From NCBI RefSeq assembly GCF_049116215.1, contig NZ_JAGDZB010000001.1, positions 868,001-932,000 on the forward strand: DNA of 64,000 nt, in the 5' to 3' direction. Origin of the DNA: Shimia sp049116215 (GTDB taxonomy: Bacteria; Pseudomonadota; Alphaproteobacteria; Rhodobacterales; Rhodobacteraceae). This document shows positions 44,646 to 52,929 of this stretch, piece by piece. A program made the translations under genes and the position numbers. Below the pieces are notes generated by a model that worked only from the letters and a program-made list of their open reading frames with translations, did not search any database and had not been told where the DNA came from. Each line of letters opens with the position of its first letter. Position 1 is the first letter of the stretch.

Positions 44646-44646
44646 T
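44600..44646 (+). terminator. Very strong terminator with no gene upstream
   Basis: A perfect 13-bp stem CATAGGGGGTCTG / CAGACCCCCTATG (44600-44612 and 44626-44638) is followed by TTTTAATTT on the plus strand. The minus strand has no T-run at the matching place, so it works rightwards only. Confidence 0.88.
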
Positions 44647-44673
44647 TCCCTACATGACTTCCTTATGGCATGT

Positions 44674-44705
44674 CGGCGCGGCTCTTTAACGAGTGGCGCC
44701 TTTTT
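44674..44705 (+). terminator. Second rightward terminator-like hairpin
   Basis: The stem GGCGCGGCTC / GAGTGGCGCC (one mismatch, one G-T pair, loop TTTAAC) is followed by five Ts. It lies only 35 bp after the previous one and faces the convergent DUF1761 gene. Confidence 0.7.
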
Positions 44706-44738
44706 GATTTTGGAGTGTTTTCTACCGAGCGGGCCTGC

Positions 44739-45134
44739 TCAGAACAGCGTGAGCACCAGACCCATGGTGGCGCAACCAAGTGTGGCGTAGCCGCCGTCGA
44801 TCAGCATCAAAACGCGATCTCGGCCAGCAAAACTGTAGATAGTAACAATCCAGGGGGCAGCCAAAAAGAGTCCAACCCCAAGTCCAGAGATCAGCCCCTC
44901 GCCCATTGTATCGATGCCGGACAGCGAAAAAATGTGTCGCATCATGCCTGCAACCATAACCGCGCATACAAAAGCTGTTATGTAAGGGCCTGGATTTCCA
45001 GAGTTGCTTGGCCTTGACGCTTCATCGACGGTCATTTTGGCAGCTTCGGTCCATCGGCCTGCGAGTATCATGTACCAAACAGCACCCAGTACATATGAGG
45101 ACAGCGCAGCCGCCAGCACCGATAGAATTGCCAT
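44739..45134 (-). CDS. DUF1761 family membrane protein
   Basis: A 131-residue protein with about four membrane segments (SVLAAALSSYVLGAVWYMILAGRW at the start, ending DGGYATLGCATMGLVLTLF). It fits the DUF1761 family of unknown role. It stands alone, reading leftwards towards the small-RNA-like region. Confidence 0.85.
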   Translation of the reverse strand: MAILSVLAAALSSYVLGAVWYMILAGRWTEAAKMTVDEASRPSNSGNPGPYITAFVCAVMVAGMMRHIFSLSGIDTMGEGLISGLGVGLFLAAPWIVTIYSFAGRDRVLMLIDGGYATLGCATMGLVLTLF

Positions 45135-45179
45135 GGAACTCCCCCCGTATACTTCTCTGGTGAGAGTATCACCAATTGT

Positions 45180-45599
45180 TCAGCCTTGAGAACCGCTGAG
45201 CTCGAGGATGATGTCCCATTCTTCTTCCGTGACCGGCTGTACGGACAGGCGCGAGCTTTTCACCAGCACCATTTCGGTCAGCCGAGGATCCGCTTTGATC
45301 ATGTCGAGGGGCACCGGGTTTTTCACAGGCTTGACGGCTTTGATATCGACGCAGACCCAGCGGTGGTCATCGGTGGTGCTGTCTTGGTGGGCTTCGGCGC
45401 AGACTTCAACAATGCCGACGACGGACTTTTCTTTCTGAGAATGGTAGAAAAAGCCGCGGTCGCCCACGGCCATCTCTCGCATAAAGTTGCGCGCTTGGTA
45501 GTTGCGCACGCCGTCCCATTCCTCGCCTGCGTCGCCTTTGGCCACCTGCTGGTCCCAGCCCCAGGTTGAGGGTTCGGATTTGAACAGCCAATAGCGCAT
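45180..45599 (-). CDS. EVE-domain protein
   Basis: A 139-residue EVE (PUA-like) domain protein: YWLFKSEPSTWGWDQQ at the start, GVRNYQARNFMREM, and FFYHSQKEKSVVGIVEV. EVE domains bind modified bases or RNA; the role of this stand-alone form is not settled. It overlaps the YciI-like gene by one base and belongs to the leftward tsaD-gpsA-YciI-EVE run. Confidence 0.92.
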   Translation of the reverse strand: MRYWLFKSEPSTWGWDQQVAKGDAGEEWDGVRNYQARNFMREMAVGDRGFFYHSQKEKSVVGIVEVCAEAHQDSTTDDHRWVCVDIKAVKPVKNPVPLDMIKADPRLTEMVLVKSSRLSVQPVTEEEWDIILELSGSQG

Positions 45600-45874
45600 C
45601 AGCCGAGCACCTTGTTCCAGGCTTTTAGCTCAACTGAAGCGAAGAGGTCGGCGGCTTTGTAGGGGTCGTTTGCGGCCCAGGTCTCAGCCTCTGCCATGTC
45701 GGCGACGTTCAAGATGATGAGAGAGCCGCACATGTCGCCGGCATCATTCAGAAAAGGGCCAGCCATCATGATCGTGTCGCCGGAGCCTTTGAGATAGGCA
45801 ACATGGGCGTCGCGGTTGGCTTTGCGTATCTCTAGGGCACCGGGTTTGTCTTTGGCGATGAGTGCGATCAGCAT
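45599..45874 (-). CDS. YciI-like protein
   Basis: A 91-residue ferredoxin-like-fold protein (ANRDAHVAYLKGSGDTIMMAGPF; NDPYKAADLF) of the YciI family, with the conserved His and Asp. The reaction is unknown. It lies between gpsA and the EVE gene with three-base or overlapping gaps, a gene order common in alphaproteobacteria. Confidence 0.92.
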   Translation of the reverse strand: MLIALIAKDKPGALEIRKANRDAHVAYLKGSGDTIMMAGPFLNDAGDMCGSLIILNVADMAEAETWAANDPYKAADLFASVELKAWNKVLG

Positions 45875-45877
45875 GAA

Positions 45878-46831
45878 TTATTCCTCCTTGGGTGGTCTTG
45901 CGAGCAGCATTTCCATGGCGTCGCGGATTTGCAAGCCCCCATCGAGGATGGCGACGACGGCTTGGGTGATGGGCATGTCAACCTGCATGGCTTTGGCGCG
46001 TGCGAGGGATGCGCGCGCGGTGGCTGCGCCTTCGACGGTGACGGTGGGGTCATAGGCATCGCCGCGTCCGAGAGAGAGGCCAAAGCTGTAGTTGCGAGAT
46101 TGTTCAGATGAGCAGGTCAGGGTGAGGTCGCCAAAACCGGACAGGCCCGAGAGCGTGTCGGGTTTTGCGCCCAATGCCTGTGCCATGCGTTTCATTTCGG
46201 CATAGCCACGGGTCATCAGGGCGGCGCGGGCGCTGTCACCAAGCCCGGCGCCAATGGCAATGCCACAGGCGATGGCGATGACATTTTTGAGCGCGCCGCC
46301 AAGCTCTGCACCGACAGTGTCGGTGGTGCGGTAAATGCGCAGATTGGGTGAAATCAGTCTCTGTTGCAGGGCTTTTCCGGTGGTGTCTTCCGGGATGGCC
46401 AAGGTCAGTGCTGTCGGCAGGCCACGGGCGATGTCGGCGGCAAAGCTGGGGCCGGTGAGGATCGCCGGGGTGGCGTTGGGCAGCACATCGCGGATCACGG
46501 CGACCGGTCCAAGTTGGGTGCCAAGCTCGACGCCTTTGCAGCAGGCAATCAGCGTGCGGCCGGAGAGTTCTGGATGGTCTTCCAGCAGGCCGCGCAGCTT
46601 TTGCATCGGAACCGCCAGCAGGACCACATCGGTGAGCGCATCGTCAAATTGTGCTGTCACAGAGACTGCTTTTGGCAGCTTTACACCGGGCAGGCGTGGG
46701 TTAGTGCGGGTTGACTGCATGGATTTGGCGGCGTCGGCATTGCGGGCCCAGAGGGTCACGGAGGTGCCGCTGTGGGCAAAGGCGACGGCCAGGGCGGTGC
46801 CAAATGCCCCGGAGCCAAGAACGGAAATCAT
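45878..46831 (-). CDS. gpsA: NAD(P)H-dependent glycerol-3-phosphate dehydrogenase GpsA
   Basis: GpsA reduces dihydroxyacetone phosphate to sn-glycerol-3-phosphate for phospholipid synthesis. The 317-residue protein has the Rossmann motif VLGSGAFGTALAVAFA, CKGVE, TGPSFAADIARG and GALKNVIAIACGIAIGAGLG with the catalytic lysine, and GLSGFGDLTLTCSSE. It overlaps tsaD by four bases. Confidence 0.96.
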   Translation of the reverse strand: MISVLGSGAFGTALAVAFAHSGTSVTLWARNADAAKSMQSTRTNPRLPGVKLPKAVSVTAQFDDALTDVVLLAVPMQKLRGLLEDHPELSGRTLIACCKGVELGTQLGPVAVIRDVLPNATPAILTGPSFAADIARGLPTALTLAIPEDTTGKALQQRLISPNLRIYRTTDTVGAELGGALKNVIAIACGIAIGAGLGDSARAALMTRGYAEMKRMAQALGAKPDTLSGLSGFGDLTLTCSSEQSRNYSFGLSLGRGDAYDPTVTVEGAATARASLARAKAMQVDMPITQAVVAILDGGLQIRDAMEMLLARPPKEE

Positions 46832-47925
46832 GCTTTGGCTCCTTTTTTGCCGCTACCCAAAAGCGCGGGGGCGGTTTGATCGAGCGGCCAGCGCGGTCGG
46901 GCGGAGAGGTCCATGCCGTCACGCGCGCCGGTGCGGTGGCGCTCCAGACCAGCATAAGCGATCATCGCGGCGTTGTCGGTGCAAAGCGCCAGCGGAGGCG
47001 CGGAGAAAGTCACGCCTTTGTCGGCGCAAACAGTCTCTAATTCGGCCCGAATGGCGGTGTTTGCCGCCACGCCGCCAGCGACGGCCAATAGAGGCTCTGA
47101 GGGATTTTCAGCCAGATAGGTGTCCAGCGCGCGGCGGGTTTTCTCGGCGAGCACATCAACAACAGCGGCTTGAAACCCGGCGCACATGTCGGCGCGGTCT
47201 TGCACGGGCAGGCCGCCTTTCTCTGCGATGATGGAATCTCGTTGGCGCAGCAGGGCGGTTTTGAGGCCGGAGAAAGACATGTCGCAACCGGGACGATCCA
47301 GAAGCGGGCGCGGGAAACGGAAGCGTTTGGGGTCGCCTTTTGTGGCTTCAGCTTGCACAGCCGGGCCGCCGGGTTGGGGCAGGCCAAGCAGGCGGGCGGT
47401 TTTGTCGAAAGCTTCGCCCGGCGCATCATCTATGGTGCCCCCGAGCCGGGAGAAGTTTTCCGGGCCGTGGGCGATCAGGAATTGGCAATGGCCGCCGGAG
47501 ACCAAAAGCATCAGGTAGGGGAAGGCCACCTGATCGGTGAGGCGCGGGGTCAGGGCGTGACCGGCAAGATGGTTCACGCCGATGAGCGGAATGCCAAGGC
47601 TGGCCGAGAGGCCTTTGGCGCACATCACGCCAGAAATGACGCCGCCGATGAGGCCGGGGCCCGCGGTGACGGCGATGGCGTCCACATCCAACAGGGAGAC
47701 GTTGGCGGCCGTCAGTGCTTCCTCAACGCAGAGATCGACCTTTTCCGCGTGTGCGCGGGCGGCGATCTCCGGAACCACACCCCCAAACGGGGCATGCAGA
47801 TCGGTTTGGCCATACACAACAGAAGCCAGGATCTCGGCATCACCCACAATGGGTTGGTGCAAGATGGCGGCGGCGGTGTCGTCGCAGCTGCTTTCGATGC
47901 CAAGAATGGTGAGCGGGCCGTCCAT
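46828..47925 (-). CDS. tsaD: tRNA threonylcarbamoyltransferase TsaD
   Basis: TsaD is the catalytic subunit that transfers threonylcarbamoyl to A37 of ANN-decoding tRNAs. The 365-residue product has GIESSCDDTAAAIL at the start, the metal-binding HLAGHAL histidines near residue 115, SGGHCQFLIAHG, and GGVAANTAIRAEL. It heads the leftward tsaD-gpsA run and diverges from hemD. Its ATPase partner TsaE is encoded at 28.8 kb. Confidence 0.97.
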   Translation of the reverse strand: MDGPLTILGIESSCDDTAAAILHQPIVGDAEILASVVYGQTDLHAPFGGVVPEIAARAHAEKVDLCVEEALTAANVSLLDVDAIAVTAGPGLIGGVISGVMCAKGLSASLGIPLIGVNHLAGHALTPRLTDQVAFPYLMLLVSGGHCQFLIAHGPENFSRLGGTIDDAPGEAFDKTARLLGLPQPGGPAVQAEATKGDPKRFRFPRPLLDRPGCDMSFSGLKTALLRQRDSIIAEKGGLPVQDRADMCAGFQAAVVDVLAEKTRRALDTYLAENPSEPLLAVAGGVAANTAIRAELETVCADKGVTFSAPPLALCTDNAAMIAYAGLERHRTGARDGMDLSARPRWPLDQTAPALLGSGKKGAKA

Positions 47926-48006
47926 GTGTCACAGGTCCTTGCCGTTGCGCGGAGGTTTGTTGGCAGGTAACACCACAGGACGCCTCAAACAACAGTGGTG
48001 GGCCTT

Positions 48007-48702
48007 ATGGCAGATGTGACCCCTTTGATTTTGCTGACCCGGCCATTGGCCGATGCAGAGGGGTTTGCCGCGCTGTTGGCGGATATGGGAGTCACTGCCG
48101 AGGTCGCATTTTCACCGATTGTCGAGATTGTGCCCACTGAGGCCGACGTGGACCTGACCAATATCTCTGGAGTGCTCTTCAGTTCGCGCAACGCGGTTGC
48201 AGCGGTTGCGGGGCATGATTTGCCTGCCTGGTGCGTTGGCGAAGCAACGGCGGAGGCGGCGCGGGCCAAAGGCTGGCGTGCGGTCGCGGCGGATGGTGAC
48301 GCGGAGTCGCTTTATGCGCGGGTTTTGGCCGATGCCCCCAAAGGCCCTTTGTTGCATATTCGCGGGGAAGTTGCGCGGGGCGATCTGGCCGGGCGTTTGA
48401 CCAAAGTCGGGATACAAACTCGTGAGGTGGTGGTTTATCGCCAAGCTGCACATCCGCTGTCAGAGCGCGCAAAAACGGCCCTAATGCGGGAGAATCCAGT
48501 GATTGTTCCCCTTTTTTCGCCCCGTGCGGCAGCGCAGTTTGCTGAGCAAGGGCCGTATTATGCCCCGCTTCATGTGGTTGTGATGAGTGAGGCCGTACAG
48601 GCCGCATTGGGGGCATTTCCTGTGGAAACAGTTGTTTTGGCGGAGAAAAAAGAGGCAAAAGCCATGGCAAATGCGGTGGCGAGACTGTTAGACGCAGGGT
48701 GA
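48007..48702 (+). CDS. hemD: Uroporphyrinogen-III synthase HemD
   Basis: HemD closes hydroxymethylbilane to uroporphyrinogen III in heme synthesis. The 231-residue product has the loosely conserved family pattern: LLTRPLADAEGFAALL at the start, FSSRNAVAAV, and FSPRAAAQFAE, with the usual length. Divergence from tsaD and the downstream mic60-hemY pair support it. I use the ATG at 48007 rather than the GTG at 47995. hemC is not beside it in this window. Confidence 0.88.
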   Translation: MADVTPLILLTRPLADAEGFAALLADMGVTAEVAFSPIVEIVPTEADVDLTNISGVLFSSRNAVAAVAGHDLPAWCVGEATAEAARAKGWRAVAADGDAESLYARVLADAPKGPLLHIRGEVARGDLAGRLTKVGIQTREVVVYRQAAHPLSERAKTALMRENPVIVPLFSPRAAAQFAEQGPYYAPLHVVVMSEAVQAALGAFPVETVVLAEKKEAKAMANAVARLLDAG

Positions 48703-48775
48703 TGCATTGAGACACGAGGATTGCTCGCCTAGATTGGTGCTGCATTTGCAAAAAACGGATTCGAAAGGGTGACCT

Positions 48776-50062
48776 GTGGGAACCACGGATAAATCGGACA
48801 AGCCAAGCAAAGATCAGGTTGATCAACAGGATCAAACCGATACGCAAGCCGACGCAGAAAATGTGGTCGAGGACGCGGAAATTGTTGAGGAGGTGACGCC
48901 GGAGGGCGCATCGGACTCCAGTTCTGCGGATGCGGCCAAAGAGGCTGCTGATGACGATGACGCTGATGAGGCTCCCGTAGAGATTGAAGAGCCCAAAGAT
49001 GACGCGGCTGCGGAAGATGATGTGGACGTAGAGGCTCCAGTGGAGGAACCGGTGGCCGAGACCCCTGCGCCCACGCCGACAGCACAGGAGCCCGCGCGCA
49101 AAGGGGGCTTTGTGCCCATGGTGTTTGGCGGTGTGATTGCGGCGGTGATTGGATTTGGCGGAGCGGTGTATTTTGGCGATCAGCTTGGGTTGGGCGCGGA
49201 TACAGAAAAGGCTCTAAGCGAGATGACGGCCAAGCTTGAAGCTCAGGCTGAAGCGCTTGCTGCGCTTCAGGCAGCTCAGGTGACAAATGCCGATTTGGCC
49301 AATGCCGCAGAAACCACGGCAAGCGGTGCGGCGGCCGAGCTGGGCACGTTGAACTCGACACTGACAGCGGAGATGGCACGCGTGTCTGAGGCGGCGACCG
49401 CCCTGGAAGCACGGCTGACTGAGATTGAGAAACGTCCGCTGAGCGAAGGTCTCGGCGCAGCCGCGATTGCGGCTTATGAGCGGGAAGTGAAAGACCTCAA
49501 AGATCTGGTTGCGGCGCAAAAGGCCGAGGCCTCTGAGTTGAAAGACAAAGCGGATCTATCTGCGAAAGCAGCTTTGGCCCGTTCGTCTGTGACGCGCATT
49601 GTGGCGGCGCTGGAAAGTGGCGCGCCGTATCGGGCTGCGGTGGTTGATCTGCGCTCCTCCACCGGCAAAAGTGTCGCGGCGGTGCTGGAAGATCATGCGG
49701 ACAGCGGTGTGATCACCCTGTCGGCGCTGATCGAAAGCTATCCGGATGCGGCGCGGTCGACGTTAGCAAAGGCGCGGGAAGACAAAGTGGACGCGGGCAG
49801 CGGCAACAAGCTGGGCAATTTTTTGAAGAAACAGTTGAATGTTCGTTCTGTAGAGGCGCAGGAAGGCTCTGATACGGATGCTGTGCTGAGCCGGGCCGAA
49901 GCGGCGTTAAAAACTGGTAACATAACCGCGGCGCTGGCCGAACTGGATACACTGGCCGAGGGGCCAAAAACTGTGATGGCAGAGTGGGTGGCGCAAGCGC
50001 AGACCCGGGCTGCCGCCACGCAAGCCGCCGAAGATCTGGCGCAAACCCTAAACTCCAACTGA
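48776..50062 (+). CDS. Alphaproteobacterial Mic60 (mitofilin) homologue
   Basis: A 428-residue membrane protein. Residues 1-108 are very acidic and low in complexity; one membrane helix follows (about 111-133, FVPMVFGGVIAAVIGFGGAVYF), then a coiled-coil region (about 145-260) and a C-terminal mitofilin-type domain. Alphaproteobacterial Mic60 is known to sit beside heme genes and to shape intracytoplasmic membranes like cristae. I start it at the GTG at 48776, which has AAGGGTGA upstream. Sequence conservation is low, so the call leans on architecture and on the hemD-hemY neighbours. Confidence 0.82.
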   Translation: MGTTDKSDKPSKDQVDQQDQTDTQADAENVVEDAEIVEEVTPEGASDSSSADAAKEAADDDDADEAPVEIEEPKDDAAAEDDVDVEAPVEEPVAETPAPTPTAQEPARKGGFVPMVFGGVIAAVIGFGGAVYFGDQLGLGADTEKALSEMTAKLEAQAEALAALQAAQVTNADLANAAETTASGAAAELGTLNSTLTAEMARVSEAATALEARLTEIEKRPLSEGLGAAAIAAYEREVKDLKDLVAAQKAEASELKDKADLSAKAALARSSVTRIVAALESGAPYRAAVVDLRSSTGKSVAAVLEDHADSGVITLSALIESYPDAARSTLAKAREDKVDAGSGNKLGNFLKKQLNVRSVEAQEGSDTDAVLSRAEAALKTGNITAALAELDTLAEGPKTVMAEWVAQAQTRAAATQAAEDLAQTLNSN

Positions 50063-50072
50063 GGGTCGTTTC

Positions 50073-51569
50073 ATGCTCTGGTCCCTGATCAAAATTATTG
50101 CGTTTGTTGCCATTGTTGCTGGGCTGACTTTTGGCTCGATCTATCTGATGGAGAGCGAGGGTGGCATTATGATCACCGTCGCTGGACAAGAAGCGCACTT
50201 TACAACGTTTCAAACTGCGTTGGGCTTGATTGCGCTGGTGGCTACGGTCTGGCTGTTTATCAAGGCGCTGGGCCTATTGGTGGCGACGCTGAAGTTCCTG
50301 AATGGGGATGAAACCGCGATCAGCCGCTATTTTGACCGCAACCGCGAAAAGAAGGGCTATCAGGCGCTGGCGGATAGTGTGACCGCGCTGGCTTCTGGTG
50401 AGGGGCGCACGGCGATGGAGAAGGCGCGGCTGGCCGAGAAAAAGCTGCATAAGCCGGAGTTGACCAACCTGATTGTGGCGCAGGCGGCGGAAATGAGTGG
50501 CGACAGCAAAAAGGCGGAAGAGACCTACAAGAAGCTGCTGACCGATGAGCGCACGCGGTTTGTGGGCATTCGTGGTCTGATGAAGCAGAAGCTGGATGCC
50601 GGGAACACCGAGGTGGCGTTGAAGCTGGCGGAGAACGCCTTTGCTTTGAAGCCGCGCCATGTTGAGGTGCAGGATACGCTGTTGCGTCTGCAGACCGAGA
50701 GCAAAGACTGGAAAGGCGCGCGGGGCACGCTGAATGCGAAGCTGCGCCATGGCACCTTGCCGCGTGACGTGCATCGCCGCCGTGATGCGGTTTTGGCGCT
50801 GTCTGAGGCGAAGGATTTGATCGCGGACGATGCCAGCATCGAGACGCAGGAGCAGGCGATTGAGGCGAACCGTTTGTCACCGGACCTGATCCCGGCGGCG
50901 GTGATGGCCGCGCGGGGCTATGTGGGCAAAGGCAAGCCGCGCAATGCCACGCGTTTGATCAAGAAAGCCTGGGATGCGCAGCCGCATCCGGATTTGGCGG
51001 CGGCCTTTGCCGAGATTGCGCCGGAGGAAACCCCAGAGGCGCGGATCAAGCGGTTCAAAAACCTGACCAAAAACACCGCCAGCCATGCGGAGAGCAAGAT
51101 GCTGATGGCGGAGCTGTATATTGCAGCTGAAGATTTCCCTGAAGCACGGCGCGCGCTGGGCGATCTGGTGGAAAGTGACGCCACCCAACGCTCGCTGACC
51201 ATCATGGCGGCGATTGAGCGGGGCGAAGGCGCCAATGATGCGGTTGTGAAAGGCTATCTGGCCAAGGCGTTGAGTTCGCCACGTGGCCCGCAGTGGGTGT
51301 GTGACACCTGCCACAACATTCATGCGGAGTGGGCGCCAACCTGTGACAATTGCCACAGCTTTGACACGCTGAGCTGGACCGCGCCACCGGAGACCGAAGG
51401 GTTGAGCGAAACCGGTGCGGCGATGCTGCCGCTGATTATCGGGGCGTTGGAGGATCATTCCGAGGCAGAGGCTGAGGGCGCCGAAGAGGTTGATGTGGTG
51501 GAAGGCGAGGCCACGGAGGCTTCTGCGGAGACTGAAGAGGCACCAAAGGAAGCGCTTAAGTCTGCCTAA
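50073..51569 (+). CDS. hemY: HemY-family membrane TPR protein with C-terminal zinc ribbon
   Basis: A 498-residue protein with two N-terminal membrane segments (about 5-27 and 47-70, the HemY-N region), a long helical TPR-like part, and a CxxC...CxxC knuckle (WVCDTCHNIH then CDNCHSFDTLSW, about residues 406-432). The tail is acidic. HemY is linked to heme synthesis by position but is not a proven enzyme. The zinc ribbon after TPRs recalls LapB/YciM. It starts ten bases after the mic60 stop. Confidence 0.88.
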   Translation: MLWSLIKIIAFVAIVAGLTFGSIYLMESEGGIMITVAGQEAHFTTFQTALGLIALVATVWLFIKALGLLVATLKFLNGDETAISRYFDRNREKKGYQALADSVTALASGEGRTAMEKARLAEKKLHKPELTNLIVAQAAEMSGDSKKAEETYKKLLTDERTRFVGIRGLMKQKLDAGNTEVALKLAENAFALKPRHVEVQDTLLRLQTESKDWKGARGTLNAKLRHGTLPRDVHRRRDAVLALSEAKDLIADDASIETQEQAIEANRLSPDLIPAAVMAARGYVGKGKPRNATRLIKKAWDAQPHPDLAAAFAEIAPEETPEARIKRFKNLTKNTASHAESKMLMAELYIAAEDFPEARRALGDLVESDATQRSLTIMAAIERGEGANDAVVKGYLAKALSSPRGPQWVCDTCHNIHAEWAPTCDNCHSFDTLSWTAPPETEGLSETGAAMLPLIIGALEDHSEAEAEGAEEVDVVEGEATEASAETEEAPKEALKSA

Positions 51570-51592
51570 GACTTTTGTTTGAGACACATGCA

Positions 51593-51622
51593 AACAGCGT
51601 CGCCTTTGGGCGGCGCTGTTTT
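51593..51622 (+). terminator. Terminator after hemY
   Basis: The 12-bp stem AACAGCGTCGCC / GGCGGCGCTGTT (one G-T pair, loop TTTG) runs into Ts on the plus strand. It lies between convergent hemY and the DadA-like gene. Confidence 0.9.
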
Positions 51623-51632
51623 GCTTTTGGCG

Positions 51633-52871
51633 TCAGTTGAACCGCATTGGGCTTACGGGCGAGAGGTCGATATTGGGAGGCACGTCGGAGATCAGATCCG
51701 CCACAAGGCGCCCGGTTTTGGCCCCGCCGGTGAGGCCCACGTGTTGGTGACCAAAAGCAGCATAAACGCCGCTCTGACCTATCTCACCCACCATGGGCAA
51801 GCTGTCTGGCAGGGACGGTCGGAAGCCAAGCCATTCTTCGTCGCTGTCTGCGGTCATGGTGGGGAAGACTTCGGCCACACGGCGGCGCAATAGAGTCAGC
51901 GGGGCTTTGGATTTCTTCTCCGACAGGTCGCCAAACTCCACGATGCCAGCACAGCGCAATCCGTGCTGCATCGGGGTGGCGACAAATTTAGCGGAGGCAA
52001 TCATCATCGGGTGGTTGGGCCGGATGGAGGGCTCTTTGAAGGTGATGTGATAGCCGCGTTCTGTTTCCAGCGGCACGGTGAAGCCCAGCTTGCGCATCAG
52101 CGGTTTAGACCAGATGCCGGAGGACAACACGGCGCGGCCGCAGTCAAACTGGCCCTGATCGGTCATCACAGCAGTGACCTGCCCGCCGGAGAGCTCAAAG
52201 TCACGCACCTCGGCCTGCACAAACCGCCCGCCCATGCCAATGAACGTGTCCACCAGCGCCTGCACGTAGCCCGCGGGGTTGAGGATGTAGCCGTGATCTT
52301 TGTTCACGGCGAGGAAGGAGGTTTGCGCGTCCAGGATCGGTTCCAGTTCCTGCACAGCGGGGCCTTCGATGATGTCGGGGACAAATCCAACACTGGCGCG
52401 CAGGTCCCAGGTGTATTTGTCGGCCTCAAAGGCGGCGCGGTCTTTGTAAGCGTAGAGATAGTCTGTGTCGGCAATGAAGCTTTCGGCGGCGGTGCCTTTG
52501 GCCAGTGCCTTGTGTTGATCCACGCTGTCGCCAATCAGATCCGCCAGCACGCGGGTGAACCGGCGGGCGTCCGTATCGTTGGCAAAGCCGAGGTATTTCA
52601 AAAACCACGGGGTCAGACGCGGCAGGTTGGCCCATTTCAGAAACAGCGGGAAATTTGGATTGAGCAGGTAGCCCGGGGCTTTGGTCACGAGGCCCGGTGT
52701 GGCATTTGGCACCACGGCACAGCTAGCCAACAGGCAGGCATTGCCAAAGGAGGCGCCCATGCCGGGGGTGTTCTTGTCCAGAAGGATCACGGAATGCCCT
52801 GCGCGGCGCAGCCACAGAGCGGTGGACGCGCCCACGATGCCTGCCCCAATCACCAGCACATTTTGCGGCAT
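51633..52871 (-). CDS. DadA-like FAD-dependent D-amino-acid dehydrogenase
   Basis: A 412-residue flavoprotein with the N-terminal FAD motif VLVIGAGIVGASTALWLRRAGH, and later GYHITFKEPS and a C-terminal VYAAFGHQHVGLTGGAKTG block, typical of DadA-type dehydrogenases that deaminate D-amino acids. The ATG at 52871 has GAGGGGAC upstream; a longer N-terminus is possible. The exact substrate is unknown. Confidence 0.87.
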   Translation of the reverse strand: MPQNVLVIGAGIVGASTALWLRRAGHSVILLDKNTPGMGASFGNACLLASCAVVPNATPGLVTKAPGYLLNPNFPLFLKWANLPRLTPWFLKYLGFANDTDARRFTRVLADLIGDSVDQHKALAKGTAAESFIADTDYLYAYKDRAAFEADKYTWDLRASVGFVPDIIEGPAVQELEPILDAQTSFLAVNKDHGYILNPAGYVQALVDTFIGMGGRFVQAEVRDFELSGGQVTAVMTDQGQFDCGRAVLSSGIWSKPLMRKLGFTVPLETERGYHITFKEPSIRPNHPMMIASAKFVATPMQHGLRCAGIVEFGDLSEKKSKAPLTLLRRRVAEVFPTMTADSDEEWLGFRPSLPDSLPMVGEIGQSGVYAAFGHQHVGLTGGAKTGRLVADLISDVPPNIDLSPVSPMRFN

Positions 52872-52929
52872 GTTTTGTCCCCTCATTTGGCGTTGGGACA
52901 GTGTTGCCAAGCGGCGATCAACTTTGCAA

